Counted from the first letter of the stretch, positions 8,100 through 16,796 are shown. The stretch: 64,000 bases of DNA from Streptomyces sp. NBC_01198 (GCF_036010485.1 NZ_CP108568.1:1364001-1428000), one strand, 5' to 3'. The notes: generated by a model from the letters alone, not told the origin. Made by a program: numbers and translations.

Positions 8100-9460
8100 G
8101 TGTCTAATAAACGGCGGATCTGTTGATCATGGAGACGCCAAGTGAGTGAGATGACGATCGAGCACGAGTCCGCGCCTGAGCTGGCCGGTGTGGCCTCGTC
8201 GGACGAGCAGTTGATCGCGATGCTGGTCGACCGGGCCCGGAGCGAGGGCGTGCAGTTGACCGGTGCCGGCGGACTGCTGCAGCAGTTGACCAAGCGGGTG
8301 CTGGAGTCCGCGCTGGAGGGCGAGATCACCGACCACCTCGGCTATGACAAGCACGATCCGGCCGGGAAGAACAGTGGCAACAGCCGTAACGGGAGCCGGG
8401 CGAAGACCGTGCTGACGGACGTCGGGCCGGTCGAGGTGAAGGTGCCACGGGACGTGGAGGGCAGCTTCGAGCCGCAGATCGTCAAGAAGCGGCAGCGTCG
8501 GCTGACGGGCGTGGACGAGATGGTGCTGTCGCTGTCCGCGAAGGGCCTGACCCATGGGGAGATCTCCGCGCACCTGGCCGAGATCTACGGCGCGGAGGTC
8601 TCCAGGCAGACCATCTCCACGATCACCGACCAGGTGATGGACGGGATGGCCGAATGGTCCAACCGGCCGCTGGACCGTGTCTATCCGGTCCTGTTCGTCG
8701 ACGCCATCAATGTCAAGGTCAGAGACGGCAAGGTCGCCAACCGGCCGATCTATGTCGTGATGGCAGTCACCGTCGAGGGCACCCGGGACATCCTGGGCAT
8801 CTGGGCCGGCGACGGCGGCGAGGGCGCGAAGTACTGGCTGCAGGTGTTCACCGAGTTGAAGAACCGGGGCCTGGACGACGTGCTGATGCTGGTCTGCGAC
8901 GGGCTGAAAGGCCTGCCCGACGCGGTCGAAGCGGTCTGGCCTCGAACAATTGTTCAGACGTGCATCGTTCACCTCCTGCGCAACAGCTTCCGCTACGCGG
9001 CCCGTCAGGACTGGGACAAGATCGCCAAGGCGCTCAAGCCCGTCTACACCGCGCCGAGCGAGAGCGCCGCAGCCGAACGCTTCGGAGAATTCCAGGACGC
9101 CTGGGGGAGGAAGTACCCGGCGATCATCAGGCTCTGGGAGAGCGCCTGGGCCGAGTTCGTACCCTTCCTCTCCTTCGACGTCGAGATCCGCACAGTCATC
9201 TGCTCGACCAACGCCATCGAGTCCGTCAACGCACGGATACGCAAGGCCGTCCGGGCCCGCGGACACTTCCCCACCGAGGCCGCCGCCCTCAAGTGTGTCT
9301 ACATGGCGCTGACGAGCCTCGACCCGACCGGCAAGGGCCGCAAACGCTGGACCATGCGCTGGAAGGCACCCCTGAACGCCTTCCAGATCGCCTTCGAGGG
9401 CCGGCTCACCCCGACCAACAACTGAACCCCAACAACCAAGATCAGCCGTTAACTGGACAC
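8100..9460 (+). mobile_element. IS256-family insertion sequence, apparently intact
   Basis: A 1.36-kb element with imperfect terminal inverted repeats of about 23 bp: 8100-8122 beginning GTGTCTAATAAACGGC, and the complement of 9438-9460 beginning GTGTCCAGTTAACGGC, with 18 of 23 positions matching. It carries one full-length transposase gene. I could not identify a clean 8-9-bp target duplication, so the outer limits may be off by a few bases or the flanks may have rearranged. A decayed relative lies at 4.4 kb in the same orientation. Confidence 0.8.
8142..9425 (+). CDS. IS256-family transposase (mutator-type DDE)
   Basis: The 427-residue protein is full length for the family. The N-terminal DNA-binding part contains LTKRVLESALEGEITDHLG and the typical NSRNGSRAKTVLTDVGPVEV. 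The catalytic residues are visible as D in LFVDAINVKV, D in LMLVCDGLKGLPDAVEAVWP and E in STNAIESVNARIRK. The GTG at 8142 follows GGAG by 7 bases; ATG 8151 is an alternative. No frameshift or stop interrupts it, so the element could be active and could supply transposase in trans to any related ends. Confidence 0.95.
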   Translation: MSEMTIEHESAPELAGVASSDEQLIAMLVDRARSEGVQLTGAGGLLQQLTKRVLESALEGEITDHLGYDKHDPAGKNSGNSRNGSRAKTVLTDVGPVEVKVPRDVEGSFEPQIVKKRQRRLTGVDEMVLSLSAKGLTHGEISAHLAEIYGAEVSRQTISTITDQVMDGMAEWSNRPLDRVYPVLFVDAINVKVRDGKVANRPIYVVMAVTVEGTRDILGIWAGDGGEGAKYWLQVFTELKNRGLDDVLMLVCDGLKGLPDAVEAVWPRTIVQTCIVHLLRNSFRYAARQDWDKIAKALKPVYTAPSESAAAERFGEFQDAWGRKYPAIIRLWESAWAEFVPFLSFDVEIRTVICSTNAIESVNARIRKAVRARGHFPTEAAALKCVYMALTSLDPTGKGRKRWTMRWKAPLNAFQIAFEGRLTPTNN

Positions 9461-9570
9461 ACCCCCTCGTGCTGCCGATCGCGAGCGTCCGGAGTCGTTG
9501 ATCCTTGTTGCCGATGTGTCCAGCTTCATTTCAATCCGTTACCTGCGGCGGTGGTCCAATCCGCCGTCGA

Positions 9571-9840
9571 CTATTTGACGGCGACGACATCAAGTGTGCG
9601 GATGTCTGGCGTGGAGGCGAGCAGGTCGGGAGATCCGGCTGATGGTTTGTTGCATTTGTCCGGCGAGGTGGGTGTCGCGGGCTCAGCCTCGAAGGTATCG
9701 AGGATGCCGTAGTTGCTGTCGTTGATCTTGAATGCATACCACGTGACGGCGCCCTGCTCGGCCGGCGCCAGTTCACGGCCTGCTTGCAGGAATTCGGCCA
9801 GCTCATCACTCTTGCCCAACACCGCAAGCGGCCCAGCGTC
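9571..9840 (-). pseudogene. Antibiotic-biosynthesis-monooxygenase-like (ABM) small protein, frameshifted
   Basis: Both ends of the 83-residue frame starting at ATG 9822 match small ABM-fold proteins: KSDELAEFLQAG, GAVTWYAFKINDSNYGI and DTFE at the front, SPDLLASTPDIRTLDVVAVK at the back. Between them (about 9685 to 9635) the expected DTHLAGQMQQTISR segment is present only in another frame, so two compensating indels have scrambled about 18 residues. The normal first strand before the GKSDEL motif is also missing. I read it as a recently damaged gene. ABM-type proteins are cytoplasmic dimers with varied redox roles. Confidence 0.65.
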
Positions 9841-9912
9841 GGCGGCTGGACCGCCTGCGGGTGACGGGTTCGAGGGCTTTGTTCCGGGGGAACGTGGGGC
9901 CGAAGCGCCGCG

Positions 9913-10536
9913 TCAGGCGGTGGCGTGGCAGCGGATACGGTCGATCATGGCGTCCAGCACGGCTTCCAGGGCGACGGTGTCGCGCCGGGCCTGGGTCATG
10001 AGCAGCCCGCCTTGCAGGGCGGTGAGCAGGGCCAGCGCCAGGAAATCAGCGTCGGCGTCCTCGCTCAGCTCACCGCGGGTCCGCATGGCGATGAGGCCGT
10101 CGCGGATTGCGGACTCCCACTGGCTGTAGCCAGCCATGATCTCGGTGCGGGCCTCCGGATCTTGGTCGGACAGCTCGACGGAGAGGGATCCGATGGGACA
10201 GCCACCTTCGCAGTTGCCTGCGCGTTGGGCCTCGACGATCGCGTCCCGCCACGCCTCCAGCGCTCCGAAGCTGTCCAGTTGGCTCAGCAGCGGCCGCTGG
10301 GAACTCAGCACGTCTTCGGTCTGGTACGTGATCACAGCCTGGACCAACGCTTTCTTGCTACCGAAGTAGTGGTACAGCTGCGAGGGACTGGTGACCCCGG
10401 CGGCCTTCAGCACGTCCTCAGTGCTCGTCCCCGCCACGCCGCGCTCGAACATCAGCTTCGCCGCGGCGGCCACGATCCGGTCGCGGGTGGCCTGGCCCTT
10501 CGCGGTGAGCCGCTGCGGTGACGTACGAGTTCCCAT
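9913..10536 (-). CDS. TetR-family transcriptional regulator
   Basis: The start at ATG 10536 gives a 207-residue protein. The N-terminal HTH is RDRIVAAAAKLMFERGVAGT, STEDVLKAAGVTSPSQLYHY, FGSKKALVQAVI, a textbook TetR domain. The C-terminal ligand domain contains NCEGGCPIGSLSVELSDQDP, the Cys-containing motif seen in the TetR_C_16/YxaF-LmrA-like group that often controls electrophile or drug-resistance genes. An in-frame extension upstream of 10536 has unusual composition and is not supported. The ribosome site is weak (AGGAAC about 15 bases upstream). Its target is not obvious; the adjacent ABM relic is the nearest candidate. Confidence 0.85.
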   Translation of the reverse strand: MGTRTSPQRLTAKGQATRDRIVAAAAKLMFERGVAGTSTEDVLKAAGVTSPSQLYHYFGSKKALVQAVITYQTEDVLSSQRPLLSQLDSFGALEAWRDAIVEAQRAGNCEGGCPIGSLSVELSDQDPEARTEIMAGYSQWESAIRDGLIAMRTRGELSEDADADFLALALLTALQGGLLMTQARRDTVALEAVLDAMIDRIRCHATA

Positions 10537-10856
10537 GTGATGAGCGTACCAAGTTCCTGGAATCGGCAGTCTATATTCTGCCGCCTGGACGGAGCCCATC
10601 GCGCGGACGCCACATTTTAGACTGTATACTCTATTTCCGACGAGCGCGCGCACCGGATCGAATCTCGGCTGGCCGACTGCCCGGCCACCACCGGCGAATC
10701 CGGAGAAAATCCCATGTCCAGCACCGGCCCCCGCGTAGTGCGTCAGTCGCCGCCTCGCCGAAGGCGTCCCCCTCGGCATGGCCCTGGAATGCCTCACCGC
10801 CGCCGACATGGCCTACCAGAGCGCCCCCGCCGGCTGACTCGGGGGCCAGGGCACCG
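10537..10856. other. Intergenic region with the tail of an unrecognised gene
   Basis: AT-richer bases 10560-10640 (relative to neighbours) probably hold the TetR promoter. On the plus strand about 10760-10830 reads RLAEGVPLGMALECLTAADM, then AYQSAPAG and a stop. It looks like a genuine protein C-terminus with no start. I do not recognise the family. Confidence 0.35.
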
Positions 10857-11120
10857 TCAAACCAGGGCGAAGCAGCGCAGTCGCAGGGAAAACCCCGAGA
10901 CGGCGACGAGCAGGCCCGCGCTAAGCAGGGCGATGATGCTCGGGGCCGAGTTGAGCACGGAGTGCAGCAGGAAACCGGCGATGACCAGGACGAGGACCAC
11001 GGCCAGCGGGGCGAGATGAACCAGGAGTCCGTTCTGCGTCAGGCCGGCCCGGCTGCCAATGATGCTGTTCGGCGGCTCCGCTGTGGAACGGAATGCAGAT
11101 TCGGGATCCGCGGCGACCAC
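10857..11120 (-). pseudogene. ArsB/NhaD-type permease fragment
   Basis: An 87-residue frame encodes LTQNGLLVHLAPLAVVLVLV, IAGFLLHSVLNSAPSIIALL, SAGLLVAVSGFSL. That is two membrane helices with the LHS....PSIIALLGAG pattern seen in the middle of ArsB/NhaD/CitM-type ion permeases. Neither the beginning nor the ten or so other helices are present, and the last residues are out of register. It is probably an internal piece of a transporter left after deletion. Confidence 0.45.
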
Positions 11121-11156
11121 CGGACCGGTTCATGCGCCCAGCATCTACCTTGGGAG

Positions 11157-11540
11157 TCAGCTGATCTGGGGCCGGCCACCCGAGTAGAACAGCCGAACGT
11201 TGTAAGTGCCCTCGTTCAGTAGCCAGGGGTGAACAACGAATCGACGCGCTCCGCTCTGGTGCATCGGATCGCTCTCGGCGATCTCAACTACCTCTTCCCG
11301 GGAGGACGCGCGATAGACGAAGAGACCCTCGCCGTTCCACTGCTCCTCAGCATCGTCGGCCAACGGCCCGGCGGCGAACATGATCCCATCATTTTCCAGG
11401 CGGGTCTGGTAGGCCACGTGGGGATCCAGGTTCTTGAGTACCGGGCCGAGGCCACTGGTCGGTTCGGAAATCACAACGTAGAGCCGGAGTGCCAGCAGGT
11501 CGTGTTCCTGAGACCAGGCCACGAGCTCACCCCAAGGCAT
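11157..11540 (-). CDS. YciI-like domain protein
   Basis: With ATG 11540 the protein has 127 residues and starts MPWGELVAWSQEHDLLALRL. It contains the ferredoxin-like YciI/DGPF pattern: HVAYQTRLENDGIMFAAGPL, FVYRASSREEVVEIAESDPM, GARRFVVHPWLLNEGTYNVR. The His and Asp in this pattern (HVAYQ and SDPMH) correspond to the putative active-site pair of YciI-type proteins. GGAGG lies 19 bases before this ATG, which is far; the frame stays open upstream with less typical sequence. The function is unknown; related proteins often sit in catabolic clusters. Confidence 0.75.
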   Translation of the reverse strand: MPWGELVAWSQEHDLLALRLYVVISEPTSGLGPVLKNLDPHVAYQTRLENDGIMFAAGPLADDAEEQWNGEGLFVYRASSREEVVEIAESDPMHQSGARRFVVHPWLLNEGTYNVRLFYSGGRPQIS

Positions 11541-11917
11541 GCGATGTTCGGTAATGCGATCCTCCAGCTGATATGATATTCGATAGGGCTTTTCACGCTG
11601 TCCTGCGGAATGTAATGCAGCGGACACGGCGGTGTCCAATGCCGAAAATGATGGTGAGCGATACCTTTCAAACCCGACACATACTGCGGGCTCGTCACTC
11701 GGTCCGCCCTCGTCGTCCCCAAAGGAACGGTACAGATTCGTCCTCGTTCCGCGCGAGACGCTATGCCTACGTGGAACCATTCAAGCCGGCTATCTCCGGG
11801 AGATCCGGCCGCTCCCAGGGATCAGAGCACGAGGACAAGCCGCCCGGCCGAGCAGGCCCGACCGGGCGAGACTGATCTCAAGACCGCTTCCTGTGCGGTG
11901 AGGCAGTGCCGACGCCC
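11541..11917. other. Intergenic region between YciI and IS1380
   Basis: No gene is supported here. The region contains the YciI upstream sequence, an AT-richer patch at 11570-11650, and the left copy of a repeated sequence (11810-11885). The segment ends at the presumed left end of the IS1380 element. Confidence 0.5.
11810..11885 (-). repeat. Left copy of an inverted repeat pair (partner at 16425-16500)
   Basis: Read on the minus strand, this stretch aligns over about 65-70 bp with 16425-16500 on the plus strand. They share a 16-base identical block (11834-11849 against 16452-16467, GGCCGGGCGGCTTGTC) and further matches around CCCGGTCGG and TGATCC.TGGGAG. The pair is inverted and brackets 11.9-16.4 kb. 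Confidence 0.7.
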
Positions 11918-13604
11918 TAGCCTGCGTGTTTCGCTTGCCACGGTGTCCGGATCTTGAGCGGGAACGCGAAAGTGCCTTCTGAGCTGGGATGATGAGGCTT
12001 GTCTAGGGCTTCTGTCACCACAACGAGAAGGCGCTTTCTGCGTGCAGACTACCGGGTCACGCCCCAAGCTCGTCGTGTCCGCCGACGGTCGCGGGGTGGT
12101 CAGCCATGCGGGTTCCCGGCTGCTGGCCGACCTCGCCGATGCCACCGGCCTGACAGCGGCCTTCACTGACACACTGCGTGGGCTTCGGCCGCGTGGCACC
12201 GGGCACGATCCGGGCAGGATCGCGGTCGATGTGGCGGTGATGCTCGCCGACGGCGGCGAAGCCATCAGCGACCTGGCCCTGCTACGCGACCAGGCCGGCG
12301 TCTTCGGCCCGGTCGCCTCCACCGCGACTGCCTGGCGTCTGCTGGCCGCCCTCGACCCGGCCGCCCTCGCCGGACTGCGCTCGGCCAGGGCCGCCGCCCG
12401 GGAGGTCGCCTGCTCCAGGCCGCCGAGACAAGGACCGGCATACCCGCATCCCGGGCCGGTGGACGTGGCCTGCCCGGCCTGGTCCTGGACATCGACGCCA
12501 CCCTGGTGACCTGCCACTCCGACAAGGAGGAGGCGGCACCCACCTACAAACGCGGGTTCGGCTACCACCCGCTGCTGTGCTTCCTGGACAACACCGGCGA
12601 AGCCCTGGCCGGCGTGCTGCGGCCAGGCAACGCCGGCGCGAACACCGCCAGCGACCACATCACCGTCCTGGATCGGGCCCTGGCCCAGATCCCCGACGCC
12701 CATCGCCACGGCACCCCGATCCCGGTCCGCACCGACAGCGCAGGAGGCGCGAAAACCTTCCTCGCCCACCTGCGGGCCCTACAAGACCGGGGCATCCGCA
12801 CCTCCTTCTCCGTGGGATACGCGGTCACCGAACCGGTCCGCCGGGCGGTCCGGGCCCTGCCCGACCGGTTCTGGCACCCGGCTCTGGAGCAGGACGGCAC
12901 CCTGCGGGCCGGCGCCGAGGTCGCCGAGTTGACCGGCATGGTCGACCTGACAGGCCACCCCGACGGCACACGCCTCATCGTCCGGCGCGAGCGTCCGCAC
13001 CCCGGAGCGCAGTTGTCGCTGTTCGACCTCGACGAGGGCATGCGCCACCAGGCCTTCCTCACCGACACTCCCGTCGGTGAAGGCCCGCTGCAGTTTCTGG
13101 AGGTCCGCCACCGCGGGCATGCCCGCGTCGAGGACCGCATCCGCTGCGGCAAGACCACCGGCTTCGGCCGCTTCCCCTCCCGCCATTTCGCCATCAATCA
13201 GGCGTGGCTGGAGCTGGCACTGACCGCCATCGACCTGCTCGCCTGGGCCCAGACCCTCCTGCTGGACGGCGAGTTGGCCGCAGCCGAGCCGAAGAAACTC
13301 CGCTACCGCCTGCTCCACGCAGCCGCCCGCCTCACCCGCGGAGGGCGACGCCTCCACCTGCGGATCGCCGACACCTGGCCCTGGCGCCACGAACTGACCA
13401 CGGCATTCACCCGCCTCGCGGCCCTGCCCGGACCCGCCACCTGACCCAACGACCAGTCGCTGTCCGCCCACGACCCGAGGACCCCTGGAGCACCCGACCC
13501 GAGCGTCGGGCCAAAGCCATACCCACCCATCCACAAACGGCGACGACCACCGAAAAGGAGGCACCAGCCCAGCTCAGCCGAGCCCAACCGAAACAGCGAG
13601 GCTA
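11918..13604 (+). mobile_element. IS1380-family insertion sequence
   Basis: The ends carry related inverted repeats: TAGCCTGCGTGTTTCGCTTG at 11918-11937, and at the right TAGCCTCGCTGTTTCGGTTG as the complement of 13585-13604, with 16 of 20 matching. The 1.69-kb size is normal for IS1380 elements. The transposase inside has lost one base. The right end abuts the 3' part of an IS5-type transposase relic, so this element probably inserted into it. Confidence 0.8.
12042..13444 (+). pseudogene. IS1380-family transposase, single-base frameshift
   Basis: Two frames together give a family-length protein of about 467 residues. The first (GTG 12042) covers the N-terminal domain from KLVVSADGRGVVSHAG to RAAAREVA. 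The second carries the DDE domain: D in LVLDIDATLVTCHSDKE, D in IPVRTDSAGGAKTFL, and the C-terminal part near CGKTTGFGRFPSRHFAINQA. Restoring one G after GTCGCCTG at about 12412 joins them as EVAWLQAAETRTGIP, so a single-base deletion explains the break. I see no slippery heptamer, so a programmed frameshift is unlikely. Confidence 0.85.
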
Positions 13605-14262
13605 ATCGTTCGCTGGACTCGGTGCCCTTGCGGGCGATACGGACGCCGATGTGCTTGCCCCATCACCATTTGCGCAGGTGGGGACATCGTAAGCCTCGTC
13701 GGCGTGCAGTCGCTGAGGCTTGAAGTGCCGGCCGCGGTGGGGGTCGTGCCTCGTTTGGTGACCCTCGACCACGGGCCTCAGGGCCTGGCCGTCGTGGGTG
13801 TTGGCGGCCGAGACGCCGACGAGAAGGGGCAGTCCGTTCGCGCCCGACAGGACGTGCATCCTGGAACCAGGCTTGCCCCGGCCCACGGGGCTCGGACCTG
13901 TGAGTTCGCCCCCCTTTTCTAGCCCTCACACGGGCGGAGTCCAGCACGACGCGTGACAGGTCGAGTAGACCTTCGTCGTCCAGTCGGTGAAGGATCGCTT
14001 CGTGCAGCCGGCCCCACACACCGGCACCGGACCAGGAATCGGTGGTGCGCGGTCGACTGTGTATCCCGAAGCAGGGCGGCAACGCCCGCCACGCGCACCC
14101 GCTGACCAGCACGTAGATGTTCGCCGCGAACAACGTCTCATCAGGCGTGTCCTGTGTCCCGCCGCCCTGCGCCCGCACTCTGGACGGCGGGATTCCGGAA
14201 CAATCCAACTCCAGCTGCCAGGCGCCGTGTTCAGTCCAACGACTCGCCACCACATAGGGCAC
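13605..14262 (-). pseudogene. IS5-family transposase relic interrupted by IS1380
   Basis: From the right, the frame reads RVRAQGGGTQDTPDETLFA, IYVLVSGCAWRALPP, GVWGRLHEAILHRLDDEGLL, DLSRVVLDSARVRARKGG, an IS5 (DDE_Tnp_1) N-terminal half. After a frameshift near 13905 it continues MGRGKPGSRMHVLSGANGLP, LLVGVSAANTHDGQAL, EGHQTRHDPHRGRHFKPQRL, HADEAYDVP. Near 13670 another shift and an in-frame stop (HLRKW-stop-WGKHIGVRI) follow. The last third, with the catalytic Glu, is cut off at the IS1380 end. Several independent lesions show that this element was dead for some time. Confidence 0.85.
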
Positions 14263-14308
14263 CGTCTACTGGGCACCAGGTGCTGCGATGCTCCGCGTCC
14301 CGGTCGCA

Positions 14309-15076
14309 TCAGCGCACCGCTTGAGCAGACGAGGGCGCGGCGACGCCACATGGAGTGAAGTTGATCACCCCGGCCCGTGGTGCTCCTTCCGCTCCCAGGC
14401 CGTGGTCCAGGGCCTCCCCCAGCCTGTTGCCGCAGACGTCTTCGAGACGTTCGGAGACGAGGAGGCGGTGCTCCCCGGCGCGCCACGGATGGCTCGGGAT
14501 GATCCGCGCTGCGGTTCCGTCCGGTGCGGGTGACACATGCGTCCGAACGACCTCTCCTGAAGGGGCCAGGACTGCGATCTCGTCCTGGCAGAGGGCGGCG
14601 TCCATCACCCTGTCGAAGTTCACGACGACGGGATCAAGGCTCCCCGCCGGCGGGGAGACGAGACTCCAGTGGGTCTCGTCGACCGCCTCCAGCACTGGAT
14701 CGCTGACGCGGAAGGTATGGCGCGCTGTTTGCCCGAGCGCCGTGACGACGAGGCTGTACGTCCGGCCGACGACCAGCGCCGCCTCGTGGGACGGGTCCGC
14801 TCCCAGACCGCGTTTGATCCTTCCTGGCTCCATCAGGACCGTCAGACGGCGCCCGTCGACGGACCAGAGCTCAGAGGACAGGACGAGGAAGGGCTCACGC
14901 ACCACCTGTTCCTCCTGATCCAGCAGCCAGAGGCGGTCACGATCGAAGCGCGCCTCTCCCGGCCTAGGAAAATGTAGGTAGAAACGCAGGGTGTTGGCGG
15001 GCAGGACCCCGGCTTGGGGAGAGATGCGGATGGGCATCTCTGGGGAAGTCCGGATCGGCTTCTCTGGCGCACTCAA
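14309..15076 (-). CDS. Predicted Ig-like domain protein (function unknown)
   Basis: The 255-residue protein has two beta-rich halves like SbsA/Big_5 Ig modules. The first runs through LPANTLRFYLHFPRPGEA, LLDQEEQVVREPFLVLSSEL and RLTVLMEPGRIKRGLG; the second through PPAGSLDPVVVNFDRVMDAA, EIAVLAPSGEVVRTHVSPAP and RLLVSERLEDVCGN. There is no signal peptide at the chosen start. The C-terminal 15 residues (after NRLGEALDHGLG) lie next to the IS5 relic and could be altered. It follows the beta-propeller-like gene by 16 bases on the same strand, so the two are probably cotranscribed and may form one complex. I do not recognise a named family. Confidence 0.65.
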   Translation of the reverse strand: MSAPEKPIRTSPEMPIRISPQAGVLPANTLRFYLHFPRPGEARFDRDRLWLLDQEEQVVREPFLVLSSELWSVDGRRLTVLMEPGRIKRGLGADPSHEAALVVGRTYSLVVTALGQTARHTFRVSDPVLEAVDETHWSLVSPPAGSLDPVVVNFDRVMDAALCQDEIAVLAPSGEVVRTHVSPAPDGTAARIIPSHPWRAGEHRLLVSERLEDVCGNRLGEALDHGLGAEGAPRAGVINFTPCGVAAPSSAQAVR

Positions 15077-15092
15077 CGTTGAAGCCCGCGGT

Positions 15093-16280
15093 TCACGCCG
15101 TCACCTTGTGCGTGCTCTCCGCGCCCGGGAAATCCATCTCCACCCAGATCTTGTCCAGCCGCGCGGGGAGCGGGGCGACCATCAGGGTCTCCAGCGTCAG
15201 ATCACCGGTGTCCGCGTAGCGGGTCAGCGAGACGAAGAAGCGGTCGCTGAAAAGGTCCGCCCGCAGGGACGATCCGACGAACATCACCTGTTTGCCGACC
15301 GGCCCGGCCGGCATGAAGGGGGACTGGTCCAGCATCGGGCCCTGGGCCGGCCGGTTCTCGGGGGTGAAACCTCCGGCAGAGCGGATCCCCGAGAGCGGCA
15401 CCACGACGGGGCCGCGGCTGACATTGGTGATGAACAGCTTCTCCTCGTCCCCCTCGCGGTAGGCGATCATGCTGATGGGCTGGCCGTTGCCCATGTCGCC
15501 GATCGTCTTGCCCCTCACCTTCGCTCCGTGCTTGAGCTCTGAGACCGGGATGGTGACGAGCGGGCTGCAGGCGTAGGCGGCGATGAGGGTGTCCTTGCCG
15601 TCAATGGTGGCGAACTGCATGGTTCGGATCGGTGCACGCGTCTCGTACTGGCCGTGGGCGACGTGGTAGATCTCCAGTTGGGTCTCGCTGGTGCCCCCGG
15701 TGAACGGGTAGGGGATCCGCCGCAGCGTGGAGGAGAACTCCTGGTTCGAGACGCCGGCGACGAACACCTGTCCGGCGTGGAACTTCAGGTCCACGATCGT
15801 CATGGACCGCAGCGGCGTTCGTGCCTTCTCGTCGAAGTAGGCCGCCGGCGGCATGGGGAAAATGCCGGCCCGGGACTTGAAGGTCTCGCCCTCGTCGGGA
15901 ACGTCGGACAGCTGGTGCACCGTCACGTTCGACGAGGAGAGGTCGAACGGGCGGACCTCGCCGGCCAGTGAGACGCTCACGACCGCGGGCTCCAGGCGAT
16001 CGCCCTTGCGCACCCCGACTGACAGGTACGGCTCGCGCGTCACTGGATGGACGGCCATCCCGTTCATCACCAGGCTCTTCGCCGTTACGCCCAGCGCTTC
16101 GGCGATCTTCTCGTCGATCGACTCGAAGAGGAAGGGATCGAGCGAGGCCGGAGCCTTGCCCCGGTCCGTCTCGAAGGCGAAGACGGCCCCCCGCTTACTG
16201 TCGCCCACGAAGAGGACCCCGTCGGGGCTGAAGGTCAAAGCTCCCGCCGACCGCGGGGTGACTTGGTCAATCGTTTCCAC
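15093..16280 (-). CDS. Predicted beta-propeller-like protein (function unknown)
   Basis: I chose GTG 16280 because AGGAG lies about 6 bases upstream; it gives 395 residues starting METIDQVTPRSAGALTFSPD. An in-frame ATG at 16316 is the alternative. The sequence has repeated blade-like units: ALTFSPDGVLFVGDSKRGAV, LVMNGMAVHPVTREPYLSVG, MTIVDLKFHAGQVFVAGVSN, IRTMQFATIDGKDTLIAAYA, GQPISMIAYREGDEEKLFIT. This suggests a six- or seven-bladed propeller of SMP-30/NHL type. SKRGAVFAFETD and the absence of a signal peptide suggest a soluble protein. It probably works with the Ig-like protein encoded 16 bases downstream. The pair sits between two copies of an inverted repeat, so it may be cargo of an old composite element. 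Confidence 0.65.
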   Translation of the reverse strand: METIDQVTPRSAGALTFSPDGVLFVGDSKRGAVFAFETDRGKAPASLDPFLFESIDEKIAEALGVTAKSLVMNGMAVHPVTREPYLSVGVRKGDRLEPAVVSVSLAGEVRPFDLSSSNVTVHQLSDVPDEGETFKSRAGIFPMPPAAYFDEKARTPLRSMTIVDLKFHAGQVFVAGVSNQEFSSTLRRIPYPFTGGTSETQLEIYHVAHGQYETRAPIRTMQFATIDGKDTLIAAYACSPLVTIPVSELKHGAKVRGKTIGDMGNGQPISMIAYREGDEEKLFITNVSRGPVVVPLSGIRSAGGFTPENRPAQGPMLDQSPFMPAGPVGKQVMFVGSSLRADLFSDRFFVSLTRYADTGDLTLETLMVAPLPARLDKIWVEMDFPGAESTHKVTA

Positions 16281-16663
16281 GATGGTCTCCTGGCCGCTCT
16301 CAGCGGCGTACCACACCCGGCAAATTTTGCAGGGATCACTCTATTCTATGGCTCAAGATTGGAGTGTCAACTACAAAAATGCTGGATGAACCGTGGTGGA
16401 CCTTTCGGGCACAGTGTCGCATAAGGTCATGTTCTCCCGGTCGGCATGCTGGGCCGGGCGGCTTGTCTTCGGACCTTGATCCGTGGGAGTGGGTCGGTGG
16501 CCGGGCGCCTTGGATGCCGGCAACTCTCCCCACTGAATTTCGACTGTTCCGGCAGGTCAGGTGGTTATTTGTCAGACCTGTTACGGCTCGCGCACCCGCC
16601 CAAACCGCATGGCGGACCGCGTCGGCCCTTCAGTTGCCCCGCACCCCCGCAAACGGGTAGACC
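16281..16663. other. Intergenic region with the right repeat copy
   Basis: This stretch holds the presumed promoter of the propeller gene (lower GC around 16320-16385), the right copy of the inverted repeat pair (16425-16500), and sequence to about 16660 in which I see no gene. The next recognisable item is the IS5 N-terminal relic. Confidence 0.5.
16425..16500 (+). repeat. Right copy of an inverted repeat pair (partner at 11810-11885)
   Basis: This copy shares with 11810-11885 (opposite strand) the identical 16-base block at 16452-16467 and scattered matches over about 70 bp. Both copies lie at the edges of IS-rich DNA and point outward. It may be the end of an unrecognised mobile element. 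Confidence 0.7.
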
Positions 16664-16747
16664 GGGGCGCCACCGTCCGCCCCACCGGGGCGTCCGGTCC
16701 GGCAGCAACGGCTCGATCCGCGCCCACTGCGCGTCGCTTAACGGCAC
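16664..16747 (-). pseudogene. IS5-family transposase, N-terminal relic
   Basis: From ATG 16747 the frame reads MPLSDAQWARIEPLLPDRTP then RWGGRWR. This is the standard N-terminus of the Streptomyces IS5 group (DDE_Tnp_1, LSDAQWARIEPLLP). The similarity ends after about 27 residues and the rest of the element is absent. Confidence 0.8.
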
Positions 16748-16796
16748 ACCCAGAGGACTCGCCGGTCGCCTCCGTGCCCGGCGCCCAATCAGGAGC

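Noticed and set aside
12042..12520. Programmed ribosomal frameshift in the IS1380 transposase
   Set aside because: IS1380 transposases are normally made from one frame, and the break at 12412 has no slippery sequence. A one-base deletion explains it fully.
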